This document shows positions 20,101 to 33,042 of a DNA stretch of 64,000 nucleotides, in pieces. Under the pieces are notes generated by a model. It had not been told where the DNA came from and did not search any database. It worked only from the letters and a program-made list of their open reading frames with translations. A program made the translations under genes and the position numbers. The stretch is from Cercis canadensis (taxonomy: Eukaryota; Streptophyta; Magnoliopsida; Fabales; Fabaceae), in NCBI GenBank assembly GCA_003255065.1, contig QAOA01008791.1:547323-611322 (forward strand), given 5' to 3'. The stretch's first letter is position 1. Every line of letters starts with the position of its first letter.

Positions 20101-22427
20101 GTCCATCTTTGACTCAGAAGAAAGGAAGCTTGGCTGGAGCTGCTTTGAACAGAAAAATATTTGCTATTGGTGGAGGCAATGGAATTGACTGCTTTTCAGA
20201 TGTTGAAATGCTTGATTTAGACATTGGACGGTGGATCTCTACACGCTCAATGCTACAAAAGGTAAACTAAGCTTGTGAGTGTTATAGTGCACTTGGGGAA
20301 AAATTTGGTGGGACTATCAAAGGATAAAAATTTCACTGCTTGATTGAGAGGTATAATAATGGATAACTGTAAAAGACAAGAGCTTTGAGGCTTAGGCTTC
20401 TGAACTTATCAATTTGGAACTCATTGTTTGATTACATGTTGCTTTTCTTTTGTATTTTAATTTTCTGAGTTGTTTTGGTTTGAGAGATGACTCTGAATGT
20501 AGGTACTAGGTAAAAATTATAGTGATGCTTATATCATGATGTAGTGTATGTCATTGCCTCAAGCAGTGTAATTAACCTTATGTCTTCTTCAATACTTAAA
20601 TTAGTCACTTGTAAAGAGTGTGAAGCCACGTTACACAAATAAGTAATTGAATGTCTTTTTTCTTTTTCTGTTGCTCTTTTTTGGTTTGAAAAGTCTTACA
20701 AGATTATTGAACTCATTGCTTGAGTGTGCTTTTATATTTTCAGAGATTTGCTCTTGCTACCGTGGAACTTAATGGTGTGCTTTATGCTACTGGTGGATAT
20801 GATGGGACTGACTATCTTAAGTAAGATTTATGGCTTTATTTCCTTTTAATTCACTGATATCAAGATTCATACCATGCACAAAAAAATCACTCCTCGTATC
20901 TTTGTGTAAGATACAGTATTTCTAGCAATCTACTCTTGCTAATATATGCATTATGAATATTATGCATATACTTCTTTCTTATTAGCCAACTAATTGTCAA
21001 GGTAAGTCTGATTAGAACAACGTGATCTAACAATAAAAGTAGTGAACCAAATAGCTATTAAACTATGATGGCACTGCAGTGGCATTTTGCAATCCTGAAC
21101 CATATATATATATATATGATCAGGGGAAGAAATAACTCATAGAATAATCAATGTCTTATGAAGTGGNAATTGTCAAGGTAAGTCTGATTAGAACAACGTG
21201 ATCTAACAATAAAAGTAATGAACCAACTAGCTATTAAACTATGATGGCACTGCAGTGGCATTTTGCAATCCTGAACCATATATATATATATGATCAGGGG
21301 AAGAAATAACTCATAGAATAATCAATGTCTTATGAAGTGGGTTTTTTATCTGATTATAGGTATAAAATTCTCAGTTTCGGACAGATTGGAGAATACTTGT
21401 CTTCTCAAATTCTATGAAAAAGACATCATAAAGTAGAGGCATTAGGTGCCCTATTAGAAGCTTTAGACTCCATAAATAACTTCAACCAGCATCTGAACAT
21501 TTGTCAATCTAGTCTCTAAAAAATTATAAATAATATCATTTCTGATTATTGTGAGTGACACTTACACATAATTTCAGGTCTACTGAAAGATTTGACCCCA
21601 GGGAACATTCTTGGACCAAAATAGCAAGCATGAATGCAAAGCGGGGCTGCCACTCATTGGTTGTTCTAAACGAAAAATTGTGAGTTCAACTTCTCTTTTT
21701 TTCTCCCCATTACCTTCAATTTTCATATCGTTGGTGCTGGATGATGACAAGTCTGATTGTTCTTTATTAATTACGCAGCATATATTAAAAACAGTATTTT
21801 CCTCCCTGGTGTAATGTCATATGGAGCATATTGCTGTTAAGTCGCCCAAAATATTTTTACAAAATGAGACTTAACCATGTAGTAATTGTTTTGTAAATTT
21901 AAGCATATCCGCCAATAATTTTAATTTGAATTAGATGGTCACCAGCAGGGTGAAATTATTCTGCAAAGTACTGCTATCCTAGCCATAGACTTCACTTTCC
22001 TGCAACTCTCGGTACTCAACTAGGACATGCTTGACACAGATTTATACTTTCACTTTGTAGGTATGCAATAGGTGGCTTTGATGGAGGTGAAATGGTTCAA
22101 AGTGTTGAAGTGTTTGATCCTCGTCTTGGGGCCTGGATGATGGGGGAACCAATGAATCAGCCTAGAGGATATTCTGCTGCTGCAGTTGTCAAAGATTCTA
22201 TTTACATGATTGGGGGAGTTAAAGTTGGTGATCACATTGTAGATTCGGTAAGTACATCAATTACCGGTAATCCTTTCTTTTCATGTTTTAGTTAGGACTA
22301 GCCTCATGTTCATATGCTATAAAAAAACAAATGACAGGTCGAGAATTATAAGGAAGGTCAGGGATGGCAAGAAACTTTCACAACGGCGGTTGGCAGGAGG
22401 TGTTTCTTGTCAGCTATTGTCCTATAA
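17118..22427 (+). CDS. DCD-domain and Kelch-repeat protein
   Basis: Ten coding exons with GT-AG borders: 17118-17277, 17577-17755, 17873-18469, 18551-18628, 19646-19970, 20062-20261, 20744-20820, 21578-21679, 22061-22247, 22338-22427. Phases join cleanly into 664 codons. Residues about 17-145 form a DCD (Development and Cell Death) domain: 'GGVIFGCKTNT', 'LFGLP', 'FLFNYSDRKLHGIFEA', 'PAQVQIRV'. An acidic linker follows, then a coiled coil (about 313-355), then six Kelch blades with GG motifs near residues 389, 435, 483, 531, 577 and 622. Plant homologues with this layout are labelled 'NS1A-binding-protein-like'. DCD proteins of the NRP type act in stress and hypersensitive cell-death signalling. 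Kelch propellers bind partners, but there is no F-box or BTB domain here. The gene is convergent with the SIEL-like gene. Intron 6 contains an assembly duplication. Confidence 0.93.
20992..21340. repeat. Near-identical duplication around a single N (likely assembly artefact)
   Basis: 20992-21166 and 21168-21340 are the same sequence apart from two substitutions and one TA unit, and are separated by an N at 21167. This looks like two overlapping contig ends, perhaps from two haplotypes, laid end to end within an intron of the DCD-Kelch gene. Confidence 0.8.
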
Positions 22428-24115
22428 TCATGAGTGACAGAAGTTTGTTCAGACTGTAAAGAGAAAAAAACTGATTAACATGGTCAAATAGAGGCTTTTA
22501 ATGGTAGGCATGGTTTTTTGTGAAGTCATAGAGTAGAATCAGATAGATGTTTTGACATGACTATGACATCTCCACTATTAGTCATCAATTTTGCAGTTAG
22601 TCAGTTACTAATGCTATTGGGGTTTTAACTGAGTGACTTCTGGTTCTATATATAAGTTTGTGTTTGATACAAAGTTTAGCTGAATTATTAGTACTGTATG
22701 TCTGCATAATATTTTAGAAATGAAAGTAATATTGCATATAACTAAGTGGTTTGATTATCACACAAGTGATATATTTTCATTTTTTAATCAACTAATCTGA
22801 TGATGTCAGTGTTGTTTGCAGCATTCCTTGTTGACAGATGAAGGTTGTAGTAATAATGGTGACGATAACAGTAATCACAACTCAGATAATAAGCTCTAAA
22901 TATGCTAATTGCACTAAAAATGCTAATTATGGACAACACGTAAGTTGTATTAACCTAAAGGATTCAGGATTAAGGATGTATTTACTACTTTAATTCAACT
23001 CTGCCTGGACATCAACTTATTAAGGCTTTGATAAATGTTGTAATACTCTTCTTAAGGAAACTTAACTATATATTTATATAACTTTTGACAATCCTTTAAC
23101 ACGTAGCCAATAACAGGTTATTGCCAGTAACTAGAAGCTAGCCATAAATACCTCTAGTTATGGCAGCAGTTGAACCTGTAAGGTTGAAGCCAAGCAGCCA
23201 TGCTTAGAGGCTTATTTAAGGCCACATTCATTTTTATGCTAATTTCCATGCTTGCTTATTAAGGGAAGAATTGAAAATGAGAAATAAAGAGTTTTATATG
23301 CTTATTTAGCACAAGAATGATGAAAATGGAATGAAAATAAAAAAAATACGAAAATATGGTATAAAATTGGGCTTGCAATGGGAGTGCGGTGTCTAGATGT
23401 GACCCCAGGTTCATTTTTCCTTTTAACTTTGATCTCTCAAACAAGGGAAAAGACAATCTTAAACTTATCTTTCCCCTAACCCACCCCCTCTCCGCCCAAA
23501 AAAAAATTCTAACTCCCAATACAAACCCCTAATATTTGGTAATTGGTTGACTTAACAATGCTGGCTTTACATTATCTAGTCCTAAAATTAAGATTTTGAA
23601 TTAGTCAATTCTTTTTATGGCCATAAATTAGTCAATTCATTTTCTAAAATTCTCATCATTTTTAAGTTTTCCCTCAAGCCATTTTTGCTAGAGCAAATAA
23701 CAATTTTTTTATCTGCTTATTAAAATTCTGTTTTATTCTTAACATGTAGTCACCAAATAATACAATCTATCAGTAGTTAATCAAATAAGTATGTGTAAGG
23801 CTCTGTTCTTCTCTCAGTTGAGACTTTAATTAAGGTTTCAAAAGTTGTACATATTATAACTCTTTAAAACTTTTTGTTCCATACTAGTGAGGGAACAAAC
23901 AATAAACAGAAGTGAGTGAATATAATCAAATATCAAAAGAAGTTCTGCAATCTTAACTATTAGGAGTGGATGAAATAAATTAAATATAAAAAATTTAAAG
24001 GAAATTGATAAAAAGGAAATGTTTAGGAACTAAATGTGATTTTACCAACAAAGGAATACGCAACATTATATTGCGACACTGAGAAAATGCAAGAAAAACA
24101 ATAATATATTTTTTT
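22428..24115. other. 3' UTR region and convergent intergenic spacer
   Basis: Holds the 3' ends of the DCD-Kelch gene (+) and the SIEL-like gene (-). A TTGTTTGCAG at about 22812-22821 could be the acceptor of a 3'-UTR intron. No further gene is seen. Confidence 0.5.
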
Positions 24116-27100
24116 TTAATTGTTGTTAACCTTGCTAAGATAAACTTCCTCTCGACAAAGAAATGTCAGTTCATGCTTAGGTCCTCCATATATTGGATTT
24201 TGGACTGGACTGACATTATCAAACAAACATTCCAAACCAATACAAACCCTCAGAGTATAAGAATTAGCTTTCGGAGTTCTGTAAAATGGTGCAGCAAAAG
24301 CATATTTTTTAACATCTCCAGCGCCTTCAAAAAGGTTCAAATCTAGAAAGGAATACTGTGTCAAACCATCATCCATGCTCATGTTTAGCCACAACCTGTT
24401 CTCAGTTGAAATATTATAGAGTGTGATCTCGCATGGTATACCAACAGGTAGTCCTGAAACAAATGAAAGAGGATGTTCAGAGTCATTATCAGGAATACTT
24501 AGTTCTGCCTCTAAGTGTCTGATGTTACCGCGAAACACAAACAGCTTTGGGGAGAAGAACTTAAGACATCTATCAAACAGAAATGGACTACAGGAAGCTC
24601 CATTGATGGAGGTGCCACTTTCATGTAACAATTTCCTTAGTTCAACTACAAAATTCGATGGCTCGGCTGATCCTTGTTTAAGGAGAGATTCTGCATATGA
24701 AATTACAGCAGTCAACCTCTTGAATGTAAGAATGTTACAGCAGATTTCAACTTTACATAGGCTGAGGGCATGAGTCACTAATATTAGCTCCAAGACATTC
24801 AATTCTTCTTCCGTAGAAAATCCTATAAACCTACTCCTCAATTCTTTAACCCTTGTAGCAAGCTTTCCCAGCTTCAAGTCCAATTCTCCCATTCCATGAG
24901 AACAAAACCTTTTCGCTGGTAGGAAGTGCTGCCATACTTCTGCAAGCAGCTTTATTATCCTGAGATACTGCAATATAAATGCCACAGCATCACCAGATCC
25001 CAAAGAATCAAATTTCATAATTGCCAACTCTTCCTTCCAACACCTGGATTGATGGTACATGCAAATTTAACAATTAATAGACAAACACAGATCATATAAG
25101 AACAATTAAGAACGCTGCAGACATGCATCTTAAATTTCATGCACTCGAACCAAGATAGCAACCATGAACCAACCAGACACCCTACATTTTGAATGCATGC
25201 CAGCATAGGGATATCAATACGCATTAAGAAAAGAGTTACTGCAAGAGAATTTTAACAGTAAATCTGCACATAGATCCAGGACAATTAATGCACAACTAAG
25301 AGAATTACATAATCTACTGATGTTGTACAGAATCAAATTGCATTAGAAGCAAAAAGGCACAAAAGTTATTGAAGTTATATTACCTCAAGATCTTTAATAT
25401 TTCATTTGTACAACCTGACTGTATCAGTGGCCACATATCTGGGACCTTTGCAAGGAAATGATTTATGACGTGTATAACTTCATTATATACCACCAGCTCT
25501 TGTTGTACATGAGAACTGACTACTTCTTTTGCCTGCCACATAATATGGGACTGAATTTCAGACTCTCCATCTTTTTTCTGTGATAATGTCTGAACAGAAC
25601 CAATCATCTCATTGCTGGCATTATATGGAGGATCACTGTTAAGTAAAGGTGACTGTTGCTCCCCTTCCTCATGCATAATACTTGCTGCAGAATACCCAGC
25701 AGATCTACTTTTCTCGGATAAGTAGGCCAAAAGGGCGTCCCTATCCATAACATCATTGAATGCACAAGAAATCCTGCCTAGAAATGTAACCGCATAAGAA
25801 AACATTACTGGTGGTATGCTTTCTACATTTGCATGTGAGAGTGGAGCAGAAATGGAAAGGATCAATAGTGCAGCCACCCTGGCACTATTAAATTCTAATT
25901 TGCCTTCAAAAGCTGCCTCTATCTGAAAGGGTAGAACAAAAGAATAATCAGCATCAATTCAATCTCAATTAATTCAGCATAATAAAAATTATTTGAACAC
26001 GAAATAAAACCAATTAAGTTTGATTAGTTTAATAGGGACAACTTTGAGAAGACTACAATGAGATTCATCCAGGGTAAAACATATGATTATTTGTTCCTCC
26101 CCTCTTTCAGCTGATATATATCTCCATTGTACTCACATCTTACCCAAAAGATGAAAAGATAGATATTATGCCTAGCCATACAAGTACTGTACAACAAATT
26201 CCAGAACTCATGTTCCATCCCCACCCCCTCCCCCCAACCACACGTTCGAATGCAAAAATATACCAAATGTTCAAGAAGATTTTGCATATAGTATTATCAT
26301 AAACTGAAGAAGCTAACCTCTTGAAAAACTTTGTTGATGATGAAGACTACAAATTTCTCATGATTTCGGCCAATATGAGAGACAGCAGAAAAAACATCTG
26401 CTTCGTCCTGGAAAAACAAATACTTAGAAGTCAATTGAATCAGGACGAAATAACAGTTCAAAAAATGCTTATAAGTTGTTGTTTTGAGTATCTTGGTTCA
26501 ATTATCCAATAAGATAGTAAGATTTACAAGCATAGCGCATAAAGCAAAAGCAAAGTGGATTTAGAGAAGCAGCAAGATTAAGAATAAGATAAAACAAAAA
26601 GAACCAAACAGTAAAAGCAGTAATATGAAAATGACAAAACAACGGGTGAAATTAAATTCTAATAAGCAATCCAATCACAACTTTCTCTCGAGATAAGAGA
26701 AAATTTTAAAGATATAACAGAGTCACATCTCCAAAAGTTATTAAATGAGCACAAAATCTCAAGCCCATATTAAAAAAAAAAAAGTGTGGGGAGGGGGGAG
26801 GGATGCTTAGCAGCGAACCTGTGGATAAATATCCAAATTTTCTAGAAGACCATCAATAGATAATTTAAATAACACCAGACCATTCAGCTTCACTACTTTA
26901 AGTATTTTCCTTGCTGCGCATCTGACTTCCCTACTGTTGTCAACTAGAGCACCAAGAAACTGCAGAAAACAATGAACTAATCATAACAAGAATACCAGCC
27001 AAAGACTTGCTAGGCAGATAAAAATTATGTCAAATATATGCTACCAAAAGAAAATTTTATTTATTAGACATACCCTTTCTGAATTGAATCTCCACAATCC

Positions 27101-30100
27101 AATCATGCAAATAATTTGTTTTCCTCTGTAAAAAAATTTTTAATCTAAAGCTCAAATTTATGGGCAATACAAAACAAAAGCTTTCAGTTGAAGAATAAAT
27201 GCCTGTGACTGGTAATTTTATTATGCCGCCAAACAAAGGTGGTAAGGATCCCTTGCAGTTGATTTGATTATTAGTAACACCTCCATCAAAACTTTCCCAT
27301 GTTTAATTCGATTTTCCACCAATCTACAGATATCAAATGACCCAAGTTATCTCCAGTTTAAACCTTAAATTTATCCAGAACAACTTCTCCGTGCTCTCCT
27401 TAAGCTCTAGTCATTCTTCAGGATTCAAGGACAAAATTTTGCATCCTAGTTTGATATACAACCTAATAAAGATCATTCCCCAATTCAAATCCCCAACTAC
27501 CAAGTACCATTACCACATAACCCTGAAACCTCCACAAAGCAGTAAGATGGATGTTTCCCAGTTTGTCCCACAACGACAAGGTACACATTTTTCTATATTA
27601 AACAGTATGAAGATTGTCTTAATTGAATCTACATATAACAATAGGAAGAAGGTTTCCTAATTTTTCCAAACATAATGGTAGACATCTTATTTTAAATAGT
27701 AGGAAGACTGTATGCATCAAACATATATATTGGATATACCACCAATGAATGAATGAAGAATTTGAAGCATACCATGTGCAAGTGTTTCTCTTGAACCTTC
27801 AGCCGGTTATTAATTGCCATATGATGCATAGTTTCTAAAGCTTCCAGCCGAACAACCATTGAATCATCATTTAGCACATCCATTAACAAGTTTAAGGCTT
27901 CTTGAGCAAACTCGGCAGAAAGGATTGTCAATGTTTGCAAGGAATGACATGCAGACTTCCTCACCTTCATGTTAAACAAAAATTTTGTCATTGTTTCACA
28001 TGTTCACTTGCAGAAGAAGCTTAGAGAGTTAACATACCAGATAATTACAGTCACATGCCATGTAATGGAGTTCTTCAAAGCATTATCATGACTAATTTAT
28101 CTATGTAATGTAAAAAATTAGATGCATTTTTTCCTCAAAGATACATCCATAGCTTAACATTGTAGAAAGCAATAGATGAAGCAGTGATGTTGAAGAAAAG
28201 TTACCTCAAAGAACTCATCCTCAAGTCCATGCACTAGGGCACCAGCAACACTAGTTGCCAACATAGCAAATTGTTCAGATGGGCTCTGACCAACGAATTC
28301 CTTTCGCTTTGCAAGCCCTAAGACTCTCTTTGATAAGCTTTGCAAAAGAAAGTCCTCAGATATTATTTCCATCTTTCCAAGGGCATCAAAAGCTTCAACC
28401 CTAACCTTCATGCTCATATCTCTTGCCATAGAACAAAGCTACATGCACATACAGTACATATATATCAGAGCAACCAGCCAACAAATGTCAAAAAATGTTT
28501 GCAAACTATAACTGAATAACACTCACAGAGAGATAAGATGGCAGGAAGAGGAAGTCCACCATTCACTTGGTGCATGACAAGGATGGTGATTTCCTAAGAA
28601 ATAACCTAGAAAAAATTTGACTGAATCGTATTAGTTTAATGGCTTGGTAGTTTATATATCCAAATAAGCTATGGTAAAAATCTAATTTGTGCATGCTTAA
28701 GAGAGAGAAAGAGGGTTCTTCTGCTTAGATACCAGAAAACAATGTGAACAAGACTCATCTAGGGTTTACTGCAAAAGGTCAAACTGCTAATTGTCACCAA
28801 AAGTACAATTAAAGGTACATTCTCCAAGGAAGCATTGGGGATCATTCTGAAAACATTACAATTAAACTAAGGGAGCAGAGAAAACAATCAATAAAACCGT
28901 CTGATCCTTTTGAGAATATGGATATGTTGAAATACGAGTGGGAAAGAATCATGGCCCAAAAAGAGATGCCTAACCTAGAACCAAAAGATAGCTGGCAACG
29001 TCCCATTTAGATTTTAAACTAGTAATGGAGGTGACAATATAACGAAGTCAAATAACAGCTTGTTTATAAGCAGGAAATCATCACAGCATTGAAATTGTAG
29101 CTTTAACACTAAAAAACAATGAGTTTGGGACACTGAATGTATAAAACAATGTATATCCTTTAAAATTTGAATAAGAATATACCTTGGAAAATACTTCATT
29201 GGACCAATTGGTTTTCATGTCTGCCATAGAAGATGCCAACATTAGACCCCATGAAACAACCTGAAATCACAAATAGACGCCATCAATGTCATATCAGATA
29301 ACACCTAAGATGACTGATATAATCGTCAAGGGTGCTGCGTTTGTTCCACTAGCTGGAAAACTAAGTAGTGTCCTTGATTCTGCATCTGACACTGTTCATT
29401 CCACACCACAATATAAAGGAAATGGGAAGACAGTAATTTTAGAAATGTAGGAAAGGAAATAAGGGAAGGAGAGAGGGAAGTTCCAGTATCTTACAACACG
29501 AACAGCAGCCGACCTCACGCAATCTTCCATGTCACGTAGAAGCTGAACAGCACGACCATAACAGCCCTCCACCAAGCTAGAATCCTCAAAGACACCATGT
29601 TTACTTAAATTAACAAGTCCATCCAATGAAGCTCTTCTCACACAAGGATAAGGGTCCTTCGTAAACCCGAAAAACACAGTAAATAACAAAGAGAGTCGAA
29701 TACGAAACCTCCCCGCATTCTCCAGCAACCATAACCGTACGGACACAGACGCGCCAAAACAGAGCGACACAAAGAACCCATCATCCATATCCTCCATTGC
29801 AGAACTCAGTGTTGCATCACGTTCTGAGATTGAAGCAAGCACCTCGAGTGACTCGGCGGTAAGGCGAGTTGACTGGGAGGGGGAAACTGCAAAAGAACGA
29901 ACAGAATCGAAGACTTGGCGAGAGAGAGAAGCATGTTGGAAGGCGAGATCGGTGAGGAGCTTCAGAGTATGATGGAGAACGAGCTTGTTGTGACTGAGTT
30001 GGAGCGTCCGAGTAAGGGTTTCAAAAACTGAAGAAATCGTGGGTTGTTGGGTTGAAGGATTGACGATGAGAGTTCTCATGGAAGCCAAGGAGTGGAGAGA

Positions 30101-30163
30101 AGGCGATTCTTCTTCGTTTGGGTTTGTTTTGAGCTCGTGTGGCTCCATAGAACTATGAAGCAT
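24116..30163 (-). CDS. SIEL: SIEL / Integrator complex subunit 4-like ARM-HEAT repeat protein
   Basis: Eight coding exons on the - strand: 30163-29495, 29260-29183, 28438-28205, 27964-27773, 26959-26819, 26407-26318, 25922-25384, 25043-24116. All borders are GT-AG with consistent phases, giving 956 codons, close to Arabidopsis SIEL. The N-terminal half consists of ARM/HEAT helical repeats ('KDPYPCVRRASLDGLVNL', 'DMSMKVRVEAFDALGK', 'DDSMVVRLEALETMHHMA', 'NSREVRCAARKILKVV'), the INTS4 signature region. The C-terminal exon (residues about 648-956) is the less conserved INTS4-like tail, beta-rich near the end. In Arabidopsis, SIEL binds SHORT-ROOT at endosomes, promotes its cell-to-cell movement and is essential for embryos. 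INTS4 is part of the Integrator snRNA 3'-processing complex. Met-7 (30145) is an alternative start. The frame is intact. Confidence 0.93.
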
Positions 30164-31165
30164 GCTCTGCCTCTGCAGTTTCCAAGTTCGTGAGTGGGAG
30201 TCACCGGAAAAGGAGACGGAAAATGAGTAGCAGCTGTTTCAATTCATCGCTCCAAAATTCCGAATCGGGTTTTTAGGCTGGAGCCCCCGAGTGCCAGTTC
30301 TGTGATTTTATCGAACTGTGCCGTTTTTATCTATGAACGAGAAAAGAAGTGTCGTTTTGGGCAATTGATAAGCTACCCAAAGAAAGGGGTAATTCTATCC
30401 CACCCATTTGTTCATTGTTATGTAGCATAGGTACAAGTTTTATACCCAGTACAGTACAAAACGTCGGTATAATATTTTTCAAAAAATAAGAGTACAGGTG
30501 TACACTACATATATATATAAAATTTAATTATAAAAAATATAAATATTTAATAAATAAATCAGCTCATCAATTTATTTTTTATTTAGTCTATGTAAATAGA
30601 CTTTAAAAATTAAATGAGTCTAATTTATTTAATGAAAATAATATAACATAAAAAAACAAGTAAAAAGAAGACAAATCTAGAATCCCCTTCTCTTCCCTCT
30701 CGCCCTCCTTCTAGCTTCCCCTTCATTGATCAATTTTGGATTCGTAATTAATAGAACCTGGGGAATTGGATATTCAAAAAAAAGGCAACCTATCTCCTCT
30801 TTAGCAATTGATCAGTAAAGCAAGCAAGTCAAATAAGGGCGAGAGAGATTCTCTTATTGAAATAGTGTCTTTGAACCTTCCATTTGCCGACATTTGAAAA
30901 CCCAAGGATTTAAAAGCTTATGAGAAAGGGTTGTAGATGTGGCATCAACAGTAGATTTGGCAACAAGTGAAATTCTTTTTGAGTTCATACCCGAAAATCG
31001 TAGCCTCTCTCACCTTCCCTCGCCCTCATCCTCTCACCCCAACCCTCTTTGTCATTCTCCAACTCACCCTCTCTCGAGCATTTTCGGCAATGGTATGCGT
31101 ATTGTATTTCGGAAACGTACCGGAAACGAGTATGGCAAGGTAATTGCCATTTCGGTGAAACATAG
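30164..31165. other. SIEL upstream region and intergenic DNA
   Basis: The first 130 bp upstream of the SIEL-like start are relatively GC-rich, as expected for a promoter and 5' UTR. Beyond about 30400 the DNA is AT-rich. The frame at 30939-31184 is Ser/Pro-rich without homology. Confidence 0.45.
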
Positions 31166-31173
31166 GTTCATTG

Positions 31174-33034
31174 CAAGGTTTTAAAAACCGGATTGAACCG
31201 AACCGGCCTGTTCGACCGGTTGGACTGGTACCCGGTCTGAAAGGGTATAATCGGTGGGGTGGTTCAACCGATAAAAACCACTATAAACTAGTGTGAACAA
31301 GTACCGGTTTTCAATAACCAGCCGGTTCACAAAATGTGCTTCTTTTTTTGGTTTTTCTACTGAAATGGAGTCGTTTTACTTACCTTTTGAAATTGAAACC
31401 CTCACCCTCCCCTTCGACAATTCGACCTCCTACTTTAATTTTTCCCCAATTCTCTTCCTCCCTCACTGACTCCCTTTCTTCAAGCTTGCTAGTGTCTTCA
31501 AGCTCTTCACCCTCACGGACTCATCCTTCTGCTTGTTGGTGCTCTCTTCAAGCTCTCTTCACCCTCACGATCTCACCCACAACCAGCACGTGAAACAGGT
31601 AAATATATTTTCCTTGCTTGATGATGGTGATAGTTGTAAATTTTCATTGAGCTATGGAATTGGAGGTTTTATGTTGTCTGGGTTGTTTTAGAACAATGGG
31701 CATGAGGTTGGCTTTATGCAATTGAATCGGTGTAATTTGTTTTTACAACTACCCGAAGGCTAGAGCATTTTTGGACTCAATTATAGCTCTTCTTTCCATT
31801 TGCAGTTTGGCTCTCTTATATTCTAAAATGGACTTCTAATTAAACTATTGGTGAAAAAGACGAGATAGTTAACTAACCTTTAAGAGAACTGCAAGATTCT
31901 GTACATTATTTTAAATTGTTTTTCTAAATTATTGTAGTGATAAAGTGATGTTATTGCCAAGAACTAAGAAAAAAAGGAAAAGAAATATCAGGTGATAACG
32001 TTAGTCTTGCATGGATATTTATTACTTACAACTACCATTCTTTGTGGCTGTCAAATTGAAGGAACTTAAAAAGATTGATAATGTATCCATGGGGTTTGTC
32101 CAGTAGCCATTTTTGCTTACACATTTATTGGTCAATCAGTGAGACATTGGAGCAAGCTAAAAAGAAATGTTTAACAAACTGAACTCTTTAATGATTTTCT
32201 AGACAATGGTCAATGTCTATGAATATATTATCATTTATTCTATTCAGGACAATTGCATCATTATGCTGTAACTTCACTGGAGGATTTGTTTATTCTTGGA
32301 TTTGTTTATTAATATGGTTACAGTTTTAAGTCCTTAGCAGTTCTTGTTTATTTATTTGTACATTCCAATTTTTTTCTCCTTTGGGGTTGCGTTAATAAGA
32401 TTAGATTGATTTTATTTATTGCTATATTGAACTTAAGATGTTCATTTCTTTGGAGTTCCTGCAAATATTATTTGATATGCATGTATTGAACTTAAGATGT
32501 TCCCTCCTTTCCTTTTCTGTATCAGTTTTTAGTTTATCTTCTTTGGAATTCTGACAATTCTATCTGTTTTGTCTTGATAGTGGTGTCAGGCCTTTTGTCC
32601 AAGAATGTGTTGCTCTTATATTCCTTGTGCTTATAATTGCAGTGATAGTCACAAGGTGTAAAGGATATTTGTGCTTACCATCAAGTTTAAATGCAAGCAC
32701 CATATATTATAAAATTATGCTTTAGTGGCAGGACACCTATATCAAAACTGTAATCATCATATTGAAGCATTGTGTATTTCACTTATTTAGTTTATGATTA
32801 TGGGTTATAACTTGTGTATTTTACTTATGTATTTAGTTTTGATGGTTTTAAGATTATATATTTTAATTTTTAAGTTTGAGATTTTCACTTATGAGTTGAG
32901 TTTGATGATTTGTTCTTTATCCTCCATATTTTCTTTTTGAATCTTTAATTTTAAAAAAAAGTTTCGGTTATACCTGTCCGACTAGTATTTTTGGCCAAAC
33001 CGGTTCGCTCACCAGTCTGGTTTTTAAAACCTTG
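31174..33034. mobile_element. Non-autonomous hAT element (CAAGGTTTTAAAAACC ends)
   Basis: The left end CAAGGTTTTAAAAACCGG is matched by the inverse complement of the right end (CAAGGTTTTAAAAACCAG). It is flanked by a perfect 8-bp target duplication GTTCATTG (31166-31173 and 33035-33042), diagnostic of hAT. Subterminal DNA is rich in ACCGG / CCGGTT words. At 1.86 kb it shows no transposase. An internal Ser-rich frame (31336-31593) and a TCTTCACCCTCACG repeat have no recognised function. Confidence 0.88.
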
Positions 33035-33042
33035 GTTCATTG

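Noticed and set aside
24423-24773. + strand 116-codon frame
   Set aside because: It is antisense to the last exon of the SIEL-like gene and reflects its codon structure.
30939-31184. Ser/Pro-rich 81-codon + frame upstream of the hAT element
   Set aside because: No homology, no splice partner, and it runs into the transposon end.
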